Shown here: positions 20,919 through 32,089 of the stretch, one piece after another
Layout of the letters: each line of letters begins with the position of its first letter
How positions within the stretch are numbered: position 1 is the stretch's first letter
Assembly (NCBI RefSeq): GCF_029407905.1
Contig: NC_073642.1
Location: 4,154,001-4,218,000, forward strand
Reading direction: 5' to 3'
Source: Bubalus kerabau
Lineage: Eukaryota; Chordata; Mammalia; Artiodactyla; Bovidae
DNA: 64,000 nt
Translations under genes and position numbers: made by a program
The notes under the pieces: generated by a model
Database searches by the model: none
The model's input: the letters and a program-made list of their open reading frames with translations, nothing else
Told to the model about the DNA's origin: nothing

Positions 20919-21537
20919 ATTTTACACTTTCCAGTCTTGAAGGAGTGGCCTCCTGTAACAGATGAAACTTGTCATTCAACTCTGCATCAGCTCTTGGTTA
21001 TCTCTCAAACCTCTGTGGTTGTCCAAGCAGGCCATTATATTTTTAATAGCTCCCAGTAGTTTAAAGTGTGCCAAGACCTGTCAGTGTCCCAAAGGGGAGG
21101 ATCTCAGCAGCTAGACACAGGCTGACTGGATTCCAGGACCTCAGGCAATAGCATTCAAATGTATATACAGTTTTGAGGAGCAGTATGCATTAGATCACCA
21201 CCAGTGATTTGGAAATATCTGCTGTGTGGCTCACAAAAGTCAGGGCTCCACATGAGTGTATAAGCTTCTTTCTGAGAAATGCTGGTGAGCTGGAACAAGT
21301 CAAAAAGAGGTCACCGAGATGGTGTCCAGAGCCTATGTTCATGAGATCAGCTCCATCAACCCCTAGATGTCTGCCAAATCTGAAGCCTGCTCCTCAGTCC
21401 AAAACTCCACGACAAGAAAGTGACCTTCATAGAAAAACTGGGGGTGGGGCAAGGTGTGCCTCAGTCCACTGTATCCATGGTGCCCAGGGTGTGGCAGCTG
21501 CCTTTGAAAAATAGAAGAGGAGAAAACACTTCCAAAC
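20919..21537. other. Unassigned sequence, possibly older L1 5' UTR
   Basis: The stretch is moderately GC-rich with no ORF of note. By position it may be the rest of the 5' UTR of the minus-strand old L1 interrupted by the SINE. That is inference. The frame at 21209-21514 has no recognisable feature. Confidence 0.3.
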
Positions 21538-24060
21538 ACATTTTATGAGGTCAGTATTACCTAATATTAAAATAAGACAAAGATACGACAAAAAAGAGAA
21601 ATTTATAGGTTAATATCACTGATGAACATAAATGCAAAAACCCTCAACAACATATTAGCAAACTAAATTCAATCAATGTGATACACAGTAACATTTTTTT
21701 TTTCTTTTTTGGCTGCACTTCATAACTTGCAGGATCTTAGTTCTCTGAACAGGAATCAAACCCAGATAACTGCAGTGAAAGTGCCAAGTCCAAACCACTG
21801 GACCACCACTAAGAAATTCCAACAAATTGAAGAATAAAAATCATGTGATCATCTCAATAGATTTATGAAAACATTTTCACAAAATTCAACATACCTGTTT
21901 ATGACAAAACCTATCCAGAAAGTGGCTATAGAGGGAACATATCTCAACATAATAAAGGTCATTATGTAATAAATCCATGACTAAAATACTCAGTAGTGAA
22001 AAGCTAAAAGCTTTCTCCTAAACTCAGTAACAAGACAAGGCTATCTATTTTTGCTGCTTTTATTCAACATAGTTTTGGAAGCCCTATGCTGTCAGAGCAA
22101 TTAGGCAAATAAAAGAAATTTAAAAAAAATTCAAATTAGAAAAGAAATAAAAACTGTCACCATTTGCAGATGACATAATATACGCAGAAAATACTAAAGA
22201 GTATGTCAAAAAAGTTAGAATTAAAAAGTAAATTCAGTAGAGTTGGAGAATACAAAATTAACACACAAAAATCTGCAATATTTCTTTATAGTAGTAACTA
22301 TCAAAAAGAAAAATTAAGAAAAAAATTCTGTTTAGCATCAAAAAGAATAAATTTAGGAATAAATCTAGGAATAAATTTAAACAAGGAAGTGAATCGCTTG
22401 TGTATTGAAAACTACTAGACATTAATGAAAAAAACTGAAGAAGATACAAATAAATGGGAAGATGTTCCATGCTCATAGAATGGAAGAATTAATATGGGTA
22501 AAATACCCCTTACTATCCAAAGCAATATACAGATTCAATGCAATCCATATTAAAATTTCAATAGTGTTTTCATATAAATAGAACAAACAGTCCTAAAATG
22601 TGTACAGAATCACAAAAGACCCCAAACAGCCAAAGTAATCTTGAGAATAAAAAACAAAAACTGAAGGCATCACACTCTCTTATTTCAAACTAAATTTGAA
22701 TTACTATAAAAGCTAACATAATCAAAATGGTATGGTATTGGGATAAAAATAGTCATGTAGATGAATGGAAGATAAGAATGAAGTCCTAGAATAAATCCAT
22801 ACATACACGGATAATTAATTTATCACAAAGGAGTCAAGAATACACAACAGGGAAAGGAAAGTCTCTTCAATAAAGAATGTTAGAAAAATTGGACAGTGGT
22901 ATGCAATATGATGAAACAAAACCTTTGTCTTACACATACACAAAAATTAAATCATAATAAGTCAAATATTTAAACATAAAACCTGAAACTATAGAACACC
23001 TAGAAGAAAATGTAGGCAGTAAACTCCTTGACACAGGCCTTGGCAATGATTTTTTAAAAATCTGAAACCAAAAACAAAAGCAGCAAAAGCAAAAATAAAC
23101 AAGTGACACTAGATAAAAATAAAAAGTTGCTGCACAGCAAAAGAAACCATCAAATGAAAATAAAACCTATTGGATGGGAGATAACTGCAAATTATATATC
23201 TGATAAGTGGCTATATCCAAAATATATAAAGAACTCATGCAACTTAATAGCAAAAACAAGCGAAAAACCAATCCAGTTAAAAATGGACAGAGGCTCTGAA
23301 CAGACATTTTTCCCAAAAGACATACAGATGGCCAACAGGTACAGGAGCAGATGCTCAACATCATTAATTATCAGGGAAATGCAAATCAAAGCCACAGTGT
23401 GTTATCATCTTACACCTGTTTGAATAGCTGTGAGCAAAATAACAAGAAATAACTAGCGTGAGCACACGAAGAAAAGGGAACATTTGTGCACTGTTGGTGG
23501 AATGTAAATTGGTGCAACCATATGGAAATTGGTTTCCATATGGTTGGATGGAAACCAACCATTTGTATAGTATATAACTCTTACTTTGTATAGTAATTCA
23601 AATTTTTTTCCAAAAAATAAAAAAAAAATCGAAAATAGGACTACCACATGATCTAGAAAATCCACTTCTGGGTATTTCTCAGAGAAAAAATGAAAACACT
23701 AATTCAAAAAGATATCCACACCCCTATGTTCATATGCAACATTATTTACAATAGTAAGATGTGAAAACAACCTGTGTCCATCAATGGATGAATGGATAAA
23801 GAAAATGTGGTACATTTACAATGGAAATTATTCAGTCATGAGAAAGGACATTTTTCCATTTGCAATAATATTGATGGACCTGGAGAACATTATGCCAAGT
23901 GAAAAAAGGCAGAGAAAGATAGACAAATACCTTAGGATATCATTTACATATAGAATCTAAAAACAAATTCATGGATATTGAGAAACTGATTGGTGGTTAC
24001 CAGAGGCAACGTGGGGGTAATAAAAATTGGTGAACTTTTAAAAAATATTTAAAAACATAG
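21538..24060 (+). mobile_element. Degenerate L1, ORF2 to 3' UTR
   Basis: Forward old L1: reverse transcriptase region ('aggttaatatcactgatgaacat', 'catttgcagatgacataatatac'), then C-terminal region with a residual frame at 23103-23423 (MANR...RCSTSLIIREMQIKA pattern), and 3' UTR to about 24060. Many stops and frameshifts. A CHR-type SINE splits it at 21694-21820. Confidence 0.85.
21694..21820 (-). mobile_element. CHR-type SINE (cetartiodactyl)
   Basis: In reverse: T-rich tail, 'ttggctgcacttcataacttgcaggatcttagttctc', 'ggaatcaaaccc', 'aaccactggaccacc'. These match the tRNA-Glu-derived SINE shared by cetartiodactyls. L1 sequence continues on each side. Confidence 0.8.
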
Positions 24061-24199
24061 AATTAGAATTGGGAGTCTGAGAAGGCCAAGGCAGTCAGTG
24101 TTCTCAGAACAGAGGAAGAGAGAAGAAAGAGTGCAGAGAAAGCTCCAAAGATAAAAAGCAACTCCTTTTCAAGTCTCCAACTGAGTACTGATCAACATA
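24061..24199. other. Unassigned purine-rich gap
   Basis: Not recognised. It lies between the 3' end of one L1 and the ORF1-end sequence of the next. Confidence 0.3.
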
Positions 24200-24888
24200 T
24201 GTGTGTGAGGAAGCTATCCAAAAGAACCACTCAAAACAGCAGAGGAGCCAATGCCATTTCTGACATTTAAAAGCTGAAACAATTCATTATTAGCAGATCT
24301 ATACTACAAAAAATACTGCAGGGCAAGAGGAAAAGGATATCAGATAGAAATATGTATGCATGCAAAGGAAGGAAGAATACCCCAAATGGTAAATGTTAAG
24401 GCTTTTCCCCTTATTTTTAATCTCTTTTAAAAAATAATTGACTATATAGCAAAAATAATGTATTATGGAAAAATATAACGTAATGTGTGAAAACAATAGC
24501 ACAAGGCTTGGACATTGGAAGAGTAAGATTCTTATGTCACATTTGAAGTAATATAATATTACATGACAGATAACTGGTAAGTCAAAGATATATACTATAC
24601 ATCCTAAAGCTATACATTTTTAAAAGTCATACTTTTAAAAAGTTACAGTTAAAAAGCCAACAAGGAGATGAGATGAAATCACATACACATGCACATACAC
24701 ACAACCCTCAATTTAACTCAATCCAAAGGAAGATAAAAAGAAAAAGGGGACAAAGTAAAGATAAGAACAAATGCCAAGTGGTACACTTGAACACAACACC
24801 ACCAATGATCACATTAAATGTAAATGGTTTAAACACTTCAATTAAAATATTTTCAGATTGTATGGAAAATAAGACCTAACTATATGCT
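24200..24888 (+). mobile_element. Second degenerate L1: ORF1 end to ORF2 start
   Basis: Forward sequence: ORF1 C-terminus ('attcattattagcagatctatactacaaaaaatactgcag'), the inter-ORF spacer, then the ORF2 start with an ITLNVNGLNTS endonuclease motif near 24805-24840. It resumes at 25219 after a BovB insertion. Confidence 0.8.
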
Positions 24889-25229
24889 CAGTTCAGTCGC
24901 TCAATTGTGTCTGACTCTTTGAGACCCCATGGACTGCAGCATGCTAGGCTTCCCTGTCCATCATCAACTCCACATGCTCAAACTCATGTGCATGGAGCCA
25001 GTGATGCCATCCAACCATCTCATCCTCTGTCGTCCCATTCTCCTGCCTTCAGTCTTTCCCAGCATCAGGGTCTTTTCCACTGAGTCGGTTCTTCGCATCA
25101 GTTGGCCAAAGTATTGGAGTTTCAGCTTCAGCACCAGTCCTTCCAATGAATATTCAGGACTGATTTCCTTTAGGATTGACTGGTTTGATCTCCTTGCTAG
25201 AAGTCTATCTCCTTGTAGAACTATATGCT
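24878..25229 (-). mobile_element. BovB LINE 3' fragment with exact 11-base duplication
   Basis: The insert (24889-25218) is a reverse BovB 3' piece. AACTATATGCT at 24878-24888 recurs at 25219-25229, and L1 endonuclease sequence continues beyond. At the 5' junction, 'tctccttgctag' is followed about 20 bases later by 'tctccttgtag', a small local duplication. Confidence 0.88.
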
Positions 25230-25682
25230 AGCTACAATAAATTCATTTTGAATAAAAGACACACAGGGATTAAAAGTGAAAAGATGACCAACAATATCAT
25301 GAGTAGGTATTTTAATATCAGACAAAGTATATTTCTATGCAAAGAATATTGCCAGGGACAAAAATATAATTTTATAATGATAAAGTGGTCAGTAAAGGTT
25401 TTTAAATATTTAATAACAAAAATTCCATTTGCATGGAAGCAACATCTGACAGAATTGCAAGAAGAAACAGACAAATCCACAATAGTAATTTGGAATTTCA
25501 ACACTCTTTCCCTGATAATTTGAGAATGCGCAGGCAAACAACAGTACAATACATATTGTTTCCAAGTGCATAGAAAACATTTACCATGATAGGCTATAAA
25601 CAAGTCTCAAACAATTTAAAGACATTCAAGTCATACAGGGAACATTCCCTGACTATAATGGAAATAAATTGGAACTAACAGA
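25230..25682 (+). mobile_element. Second degenerate L1: endonuclease region
   Basis: Continuation of the 24200 element: 'gggattaaaagtgaaaagatgacc', 'ttccctgactataatggaaataaattgg' are typical old L1 ORF2 endonuclease to linker sequence. The frames are broken. Confidence 0.75.
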
Positions 25683-26211
25683 AAAGCTTTCTTATCTTCC
25701 TTGCTATTCTTTGAAACTCTGCATTCAGATGGGTGTATCTTTCCTTTTCTTCTTTGCCTTTCACTTCTCTTCTTTTCTCAGCTATTTGTAAGTCCTCCTC
25801 AAACAACCATTTTGCCTGTTTGCATCTCCTTTTCTTGGGAATGGTTTTGATCACTGCCTCCTGTACAATATTATGAACTATAAGGGCTACTCCATTTCTT
25901 CTAAGGGATTCTTGCCCACAGTCATAGATATAATGGTCATCTGAATTAAATTCACCCATTCTCGTCCATTTAAGTTCACTGATTCCTAAAATGTTGATGT
26001 TCACTCTTGCCATCTCCTGTTTGAATACTTCCAATTTACCTTGATTCATGGACCTAACATTCCAGGTTCCTAGGCAAAATTGTTCTTTACAGCATTGGAC
26101 TTTACTTTCATACCAGTCACATCCAAAACTGGGTGTTGTTTTGCTTTGGTCCCATCTCTTCATTCTTTTTGGAGTTATTTCTCCACTCTTCTCCAGTATC
26201 ATATTGGACAC
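25675..26211 (-). pseudogene. BovB endonuclease start fused in frame to linker
   Basis: A 178-codon frame. Residues about 46-116 are the N-terminal APE-type endonuclease (LGTWNVRSMNQGKLEV, DILGISELKW-like motif, SLRRNGVA). It then joins, without a frame break, to the segment IVQEAVIKTIPKK...NAEFQRIARK that normally lies after the end of the endonuclease. The second half of the endonuclease, with its catalytic GD.N and S.DH residues, is missing, so it is inactive. The frame begins in sequence upstream of the recognisable domain. Loss of most of the endonuclease while the frame stays open is probably chance. Confidence 0.85.
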
Positions 26212-26530
26212 CTACCGACCTGGAGAGTTCATCTTTCAGTGTGATATCTTTTTGCCTTTTCATACTGTTCATGGGATTCTCAAGGCAAGAAGGCTGAAGT
26301 GGTTTGCCATCCCTTCTCCAGTGGACCACATTTTGTCAGAACTCTCCACTGTGACCCATCCATCTTGTGCGATCCTACATGGCATGGCTTAGTTTCACTG
26401 AGTTAGACAAGGTTATGGTCCATGTGATCAGTTTGGTTAGTTTTCTGTGACTGTGGTTTTCATTCTGTCTCTGCCCTCTGATGGATGAGGATAAGAGGCC
26501 TGTGCAAGCTTCCTGATGGGAGGGACTGGA
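25683..26530 (-). mobile_element. BovB LINE 5' region with internal deletion
   Basis: The reverse copy contains the BovB 5' region and the start of the endonuclease, then jumps to the linker upstream of the reverse transcriptase. It splits the second degenerate L1, which resumes at about 26761. Confidence 0.85.
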
Positions 26531-26602
26531 TGTGGGGGAATCTGAAAAATCTTCAAATTTTGTTGAGTAAGTTGGGAGTTACAGATGCCAAACCTCTGTG
26601 CA

Positions 26603-26758
26603 GTCAAGAGTTGACCCTCTGTATTGAGGTTCCACATTCATGGATTCACCCAACTGTGAATTGTGTAGTACTGTATTATGTATTTATTGGGGGTGGGGGG
26701 GTGGGGAATGTGTAAGTGGGCCAAAAGTCAAACCCATGTTATTCAAGAGTAAACAGTA
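26603..26758. mobile_element. TcMar-Tigger type DNA transposon relic
   Basis: The left end 'gagttgaccctctgtattgaggttccac' and the right end 'gtcaaacccatgttattcaagagtaaacag' resemble the terminal inverted repeats and flanks of Tigger-type non-autonomous elements (CAGTTGACCC...). The middle is deleted and carries a G-run near 26690-26702. Confidence 0.6.
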
Positions 26759-26760
26759 CT

Positions 26761-27015
26761 AAGAAATTAAGTAACATATTTCTAAGTAACTCATGGGTCA
26801 AAGAAGAAATCAAAAGTGAAACTAAAATGAATTTTGAGTTGAACAAAAATTAAAGTACAGTATATAAAATCTTGTGTGGTACACTTAAAGTAATGATTTG
26901 AGGGAAATGCATAGCATTAAACAACTACATTTAAAAAAAGATCTCAAATCAATGACCTCAATGTTCACCTTATGAAATAAAAAAATAGAGAAGCAAATGA
27001 AAACCAACAAAATCA
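26761..27015 (+). mobile_element. Second degenerate L1: linker to RT region
   Basis: 'ctaagtaactcatgggtcaaagaagaaatc' and 'ttaaaaaaagatctcaaatcaatgacc' continue the old L1 ORF2 from 25682. It stops at about 27015. Confidence 0.75.
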
Positions 27016-27933
27016 GAAGAGTGGAAATTATGATGACTCCTACCTTCTAGTTCCTTTCTATTTTTATCTTGCCAGAATCAGAATGAGTGGTTCTATGGAT
27101 GAGTACACTGAAGGATAGTACTCAGTTAAGATGGGAGATATCACTGATGCAAGTTGAGGGGAAGCTTACTTCTGCCATTAGTCTTCAAGTAGATGATCCC
27201 TAACCTTCATCCTGCTACTGCCTGGCTGACTGTCATTGATGAGTGAGTCCACAGTTTTCAGGGCCAGAGTGTGACTACATGAATGTACCTTTAATCTGCC
27301 ACTTATTGATGGAGAATTCCTTTTGAGTTCTACTCTATGAGTTTGCAGCTAGGTGCCCATGTAGATCCTTATCTCAGACATTACCTCAGATGTAATCAGC
27401 CTCAGGAATCTCCACTACAGTCTAAAAACTCAGGAATTACTGCCAACTCTCTCACATGCCCTGCTTGCTGGCCTATCTTATTCTTATGTCCTGGAATGAT
27501 AGACAAATGATCTTTGGTCTCCCTTTTCTTTTTTGTTCAACACTTCATTTAGACTCCTGCAATTTTAGGTGATACTTAAGCCCCTTGATCCTCACTAGTA
27601 TCTTTTCTCATCATGGCTGATGTCCATCATCCCATGACTGCTTTGGCCTTATTACCGGAGCAATTTGCTTCCTCTATCTGAGACAGGTACCTCATCCTCA
27701 AATAATTGGCCTTGATTTCTACTGTCATCTTGTGGAATGGAGTCAGAGACCATTAGGAAAACTTTTGATACCCCTCCCTCACTACCATCCATAAAAAGTG
27801 ACATCTGTAAAACGTGGGTAGATGAATGTATCTTGGCTCTAAAAAAATGAAGATTTCAAATATTCTCAGTGTTTAAAAGGACAGTAAAAGTTATCTAGGC
27901 AGAGTTTTATTTTCCTTGATTTATCTCATCATA
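27016..27933. other. Single-copy sequence, nothing recognised
   Basis: No frame, RNA or nameable repeat. An old LTR is possible but I cannot support it. Confidence 0.4.
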
Positions 27934-28135
27934 CCCTTGATTATAATCCTACATGCAAAAAATAATGATCACAAAAACTCATGCCAAAAACTCTTCTAAG
28001 TGGTTCACATTTCTTAGCACTTTTAATCTATACAACAACTTTATAAAACAGGAACTATTGTGACTTTCATGTTATAGATAAGCAAACTGAAGTGTAGAGA
28101 GAAGTAACTTTCCCATCAGCTAGTGAGTCAGGTCT
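27934..28135 (-). repeat. 202-base direct repeat, copy 1 (contains MIR)
   Basis: This copy and 28351-28552 have equal length and about 8 mismatches by my reading. The right part is a reverse MIR SINE ('caactttataaaacaggaacta', 'gataagcaaactgaagtgtagagagaagtaac'). Confidence 0.9.
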
Positions 28136-28350
28136 TGGACTTCCCTGGTGGCTCAGATGGTAAAGTGTCTGTCTACAATGCGGGAGACCCTGGTACAATC
28201 CCTGGGTTGAGAAGATCCCCTGGAGAAGGAAATGGCAATCCACTCCAGTACTATTGCCTGGAAAATCCCATGGACAGAGAAGCCTGGTAGGCTATAGTCT
28301 ATGGGGTCGCGAAGAGTCAACACGACTGAGCGACTTCACTTTCACTTTCA
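28136..28350 (+). mobile_element. Bov-tA SINE between the two 202-base repeats
   Basis: A complete forward SINE, from the tRNA head (GGACTTCCCTGGTGGCTCAG) to the 'gagcgacttcactttcactttca' tail. It fills exactly the space between the two repeat copies. Confidence 0.93.
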
Positions 28351-28552
28351 CCCTTGATTATCATCCTACATGCAAGAAATAATGATCACAAAAACTCATG
28401 CCAAAAACTCTTCTAAGTCGTTCACAATTCTTAGCACTTTTGATTTATACAACAACTTTATAAAACAAGAACTACTGTGACTTTCATGTTATAGATAAGC
28501 AAACTGAAGTGTAGAGAGAAGTAACTTTCCCATCAGCTAGTGAGTCAGGTCT
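28351..28552 (-). repeat. 202-base direct repeat, copy 2 (contains MIR)
   Basis: Second copy of 27934-28135, starting with CCCTTGATTATCATCC and ending GAGTCAGGTCT, without indels relative to copy 1. Confidence 0.9.
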
Positions 28553-28845
28553 GGTTCCTCAAACCTATCCCTGCATTTCCCCTGACACACAGACATTGGC
28601 AACGTCTTTGTTAGGGGAGAATATAGGATCTCTTTGTGGTCAGATTTACAACCGCATTAAACCAGAAGGAATAAATAATACTTTGAACTTACCTCCACAC
28701 TGAGCATCCCTCTCTCCTAGAAGTTCCCAAGAAAAAATGTGAATGAAGGCAATAGGAAATAGGAAATCCATATTTGTACAATTTAACTGAGTTTGTTTTC
28801 CAAATTCTGAGATTTTCAAGATTGGTCAACCAGACTAAAGCACAA
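28553..28845. other. Single-copy gap
   Basis: Nothing recognised. Confidence 0.4.
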
Positions 28846-29125
28846 GCTGCTGCTGCTGCTGCTAAGTCGATTCAGTCGTGTCCAACTCTGTGAGACCCCA
28901 TAGACGGCGGCCCACTAGGCTCCCCCGTCCCTGGGATTCTCCAGGCAAGAACACTGGAGTGGGTTGCCATTTCCTTCTCCAATGCATGAAAGGGAAAAGT
29001 GAAAGTGAAGTCGCTCAGTCGTGTCCGACTCTTCGCGACCCCATGGTCTGCAGCCTACCAGGCTCCTCTGTCCATGGGATTTTCCAGGCAAGAGTACTGG
29101 AGTGGGGTTCCATTACCTTCTCCAA
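28846..29125 (-). mobile_element. Bov-A2 SINE
   Basis: Reverse dimeric BovA with a (GCT)n start, the 'aatgcatgaaagggaaaagtgaaag' linker and two BovA bodies, as in the copy at 15986. Confidence 0.92.
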
Positions 29126-29780
29126 AAGCACAAGAGACAGGCCCAAATGGTAGCCAGAACTCTTTCACTCCAAAACCCAAACTCAAAAATCTTTCAAGCA
29201 GTTGCTGCCCTACACTGAAAAAAAATAGGATTCTCACATGTGCTTGTAAGAAAAAGAAAACTCAAAGACTGTACCTTCTCCTGACTTTTTATAATCTTAT
29301 TTTAGACACAGAAAGAAAAAGCAGGGTAGTGCCAGAGAGAGAGCATGAGATGGGTAGATGGCAGGATGGTTGCTCAAGTGAGTGAGAACCCTGAGGCCAG
29401 GTTGCTGTCTCAGCTCCCCCTATGGAAGAAGAGGAAGAGACAGCCACCCTCAACCATGAGAGACTTCTAACAGTCAGACACGTCACTGAATTGCTTACTC
29501 AGCCCAAGCGGAGTACAGGCTTCTCTTCCTGGTGATGACAACAGTGGGGACATATTCAGGGGGCTAGGAGAAGAAAATTATCTATTTTTTTCCATCAAGA
29601 GTAGCTCCCAAACCCAGGTTGCACATTTGTAGCTCACCCTCTTTTCTGAATTCTATCCCATATTGGGCCTTTCTGAGACACCTCCTCCCCTTTATGTCTT
29701 CTGCCTGTCTCTTGTTTGTAGAAAAACACTAGCCTCTTAGGCATTCTCAAGTTCCAAAGAATAAATTTAGTCAGATTAAG
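29126..29780. other. Single-copy sequence, nothing recognised
   Basis: No supported feature. Open frames here are short and without domains. Confidence 0.4.
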
Positions 29781-30238
29781 TGAGAAAATGCAGAAACAAA
29801 GGAAAACAGTCAAGCAAGACAAACTAATAATATTTAGCCATAAAAAACAGTCAAGGACCTTTATTTCTTCCTCAAGTATTATAGATAATATTCTGAGCCT
29901 TTTACAGATACTGAAACCCCACCAGGTGGAAAAGTTTATAGATCCTAGACCAATTGGAGGCAGAAGGTTGATAATGTTGACTCCTGATTACCTCACCACC
30001 AACCAATCAGAAGAATGTCCATGAGCTGATGACACAGTCTGCAACCCTCTCTCTTGCTCTGTCTTTAAAAAACTTTCCCTGCACAACATCAAGGAGTTTG
30101 AGCCTTTTGAGCATTAGATGCCTGGACTCCTTGCTTGGCTTCTGCAATAATCACGGCACTTTCCTTCAGCACAACCTGATGTCAATAGGTTGGTTTTGCT
30201 GCACAAGAGCATGTGGACCCAAGATTGGTTCAGTAACA
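29781..30238 (+). repeat. ERV1-type solo LTR
   Basis: A 458-base unit with TG at 29781 and CA at 30238. The body matches mammalian class I LTRs: 'actgaaaccccaccaggtgga', 'ccaccaaccaatcagaagaatgtcc' (CCAAT box), 'gtctttaaaaaac' (TATA-like), 'gagccttttgagcattag', and a polyadenylation-like CAATAA near 30145. No internal retroviral sequence adjoins it, so it is a solo LTR. I could not find matching target duplications. Confidence 0.7.
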
Positions 30239-30849
30239 GCCACAGCAGAAAGCATTGGAAATACTTTCCATGCACCAATCCTGCCTTGACTAACCTTCAC
30301 CAAAGAGAAAAATTTAAGACATGAAATAATTTTACTCATTCTGGACTCATTCCTCTTCTGTATGGCAAAGGGAAATCCAGTAATATCTGGTGTTTCCCAT
30401 AGCTCAGGAAAGAGTAAAACATTAATTGCCACAGAAAGCCAGAAGTTTATTCTTGCATATCAGAGCAAAGTCAAAGTTGTACTCACAGAAGGAAGCTACA
30501 TTAGCTTCTCTTCAGTTAGAAAACACCAGGGCCCACCCAGAAAAGATTTCATCAGGGATTTTGTAGCCTCCAGCTGAAACTCAAGCAGTGTGAATTTTCA
30601 AACTCTGTGTTTCTCACCTGAGTTATGTCACTAGTGGAAGGCACTTGGAGGGAGAACAGTAACCGCCCCCACAGCCACGCCATCCTCCTGGCAGCAGCAG
30701 CTTCTGGAGGCCTGGCTAGACAGGCAGAGCTTCCATCCTCCCTGCATCCCATGACTCCTGACCTGGAGCTGTCCCCTGAAGCTGTAGGTCCCATGAGCAT
30801 TTCAATCTAAGCATCTCATGCTTCCAATCCCCTCTTCCATCTTCGCAAA
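30239..30849. other. Single-copy sequence, nothing recognised
   Basis: Frames at 30362-30577, 30552-30800 and 30625-30810 have no family resemblance. Nothing else is visible. Confidence 0.4.
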
Positions 30850-31130
30850 TCAGTGCTTCACATAGTCTTGTCCTCAGCTAATATAGACTCCACTCTTCCA
30901 TTTGCTTGAGATAAAAGTCTTGGAGTGACCTTTGATTCCTCTTTTACGTTCACACTCCACATTTAATTCATCAGAAAATTCTGTTGAATCTACCTTCAAA
31001 ATACATTCAGAAACCGTGACGACCAGTATCACCATTGCAGTGCAGCTGTCATCATCCCTAGGTTGTTGGGATCGTTCTGGGCTCCTGTTTGCTTATTTCA
31101 GCCCGTTCTCAACACTGAAGCCAGAGATAC
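30850..31130 (+). repeat. L2 (CR1-clade LINE) relic
   Basis: 'gtcttggagtgacctttgattcctc', 'cacactccacatttaattcatcag' and 'gttgaatctaccttcaaaatacattcag' follow the L2 ORF2 C-terminal region. Diverged and without a frame. Confidence 0.55.
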
Positions 31131-31277
31131 CCTGAAAGTGAAAGTGGAATTGAAAGTCGCTCAGTTGTGTCCAACTCTTGATGATCCCATGAACTATACA
31201 GTCCATGGAATTCTCCAGGCCAGAATACTGGAGTGGATAGCCTTTCTCTTCTTCAGGGGATATTCCCAACCCAGGGA

Positions 31278-31309
<32 letters not shown>

Positions 31310-31411
31310 AATTTTATTTTATTTTTAAACTTTACATAATTGTATTAGTTTTGCCAAGGTCTCGTGCGTTGCAGGTGGTTTCTTTACCAGCTGAGCCACC
31401 AGCGAAGTCCA
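31131..31411 (-). mobile_element. Bov-tA SINE interrupted by an L1 tail
   Basis: Reverse SINE: body at 31135-31278 ('gtcgctcagttgtgtccaactc', 'gaatactggagtggatagcc'), then a foreign piece, then the SINE head at 31358-31411 ('ggtctcgtgcgttgcagg', 'gctgagccaccagcgaagtcc'). Confidence 0.85.
31279..31357 (-). mobile_element. L1-BT 3'-end fragment inside the SINE
   Basis: A poly(T) run followed by 'aaactttacataattgtattagttttgccaa', identical in pattern to the L1-BT 3' ends at 3639 and 17600. It splits the Bov-tA and replaces a few of its bases. No duplication is visible. Confidence 0.85.
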
Positions 31412-31416
31412 AGAAC

Positions 31417-31500
31417 TCTGGAGTGGGTAGCCATTTCCATGTCCAGAAGATCTTCCCAACCAAGAAATCAAACTGGGGTCTCCTGCATTGCCGACAGCCC
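31417..31500 (-). mobile_element. Bov-tA SINE fragment
   Basis: 'ctctggagtgggtagccatttcc', 'gatcttcccaacc' and 'ggggtctcctgcattgcc' are a truncated reverse SINE next to the split copy. Confidence 0.8.
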
Positions 31501-31556
31501 AAAGAGATAGCCTGCTGACATGAAAATCAATTAAGTTCATTCCCCCTGCTCAAAGA

Positions 31557-31672
31557 GGAGGGTTCAGGATGGGGAACACATGTATACCTGTGCTGGATTC
31601 ATTTCGATATTTGGCAAAACCAATACAATATTGTAAAGTTTAAAAATAAAATAAAATTAAAAAAAGAAGAAA
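31557..31672 (+). mobile_element. L1-BT 3'-end fragment
   Basis: 'gaggagggttcaggatggggaacac', 'ggcaaaaccaatacaatattg', then an A-rich tail. It is a forward, heavily 5'-truncated L1. Confidence 0.85.
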
Positions 31673-31729
31673 AAAAAATCTTTCTCTCATATTAGTAAGG
31701 CTAAGTATGTTGTATTAGCATACACACTC

Positions 31730-32062
31730 TGGACTTCCCTGGTGGCACAGTGGATGGGAGTCTCCCTGCCAATGCAGAGGACATGGGTGCAAACCCTTGT
31801 CCCAGAAGACTCCACATGCCACAGAGCAACTAAGCCCATGCACCACAACTACTGAGCTCACACTCTTGAGCCCAAGAGCAGCAACTACTAAGCCTGTGTG
31901 CTGCCACTACTGAATCCCATGCCTAGAGCCTGTGATCCACAACAAGGGAAGCCACTGCACTGAGAAGCCTGCTATATCACTGCAAATAGAAAAAGCCCAG
32001 GCAAAACAATAAATACCCAGTATAGCCAAAAATAAATAAATAAATAAAAGTTTTTAAAAAAA
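31730..32062 (+). mobile_element. CHR-type SINE with long body
   Basis: The forward element starts with the tRNA-like head (GGACTTCCCTGGTGGCACAG). It continues through 'ccacatgccacagagcaactaagccc' and the 'agaagcctg' region, and ends in an (AAAT)n tail. It is of the long CHR-2 or ART2 type. Confidence 0.8.
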
Positions 32063-32089
32063 CCCACACAAGCTGTGAAATCTCAGTGG

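Noticed and set aside
29634..30238. Possible retroviral genes next to the LTR
   Set aside because: No gag, pol or env-like frame adjoins the LTR on either side; it is a solo LTR.
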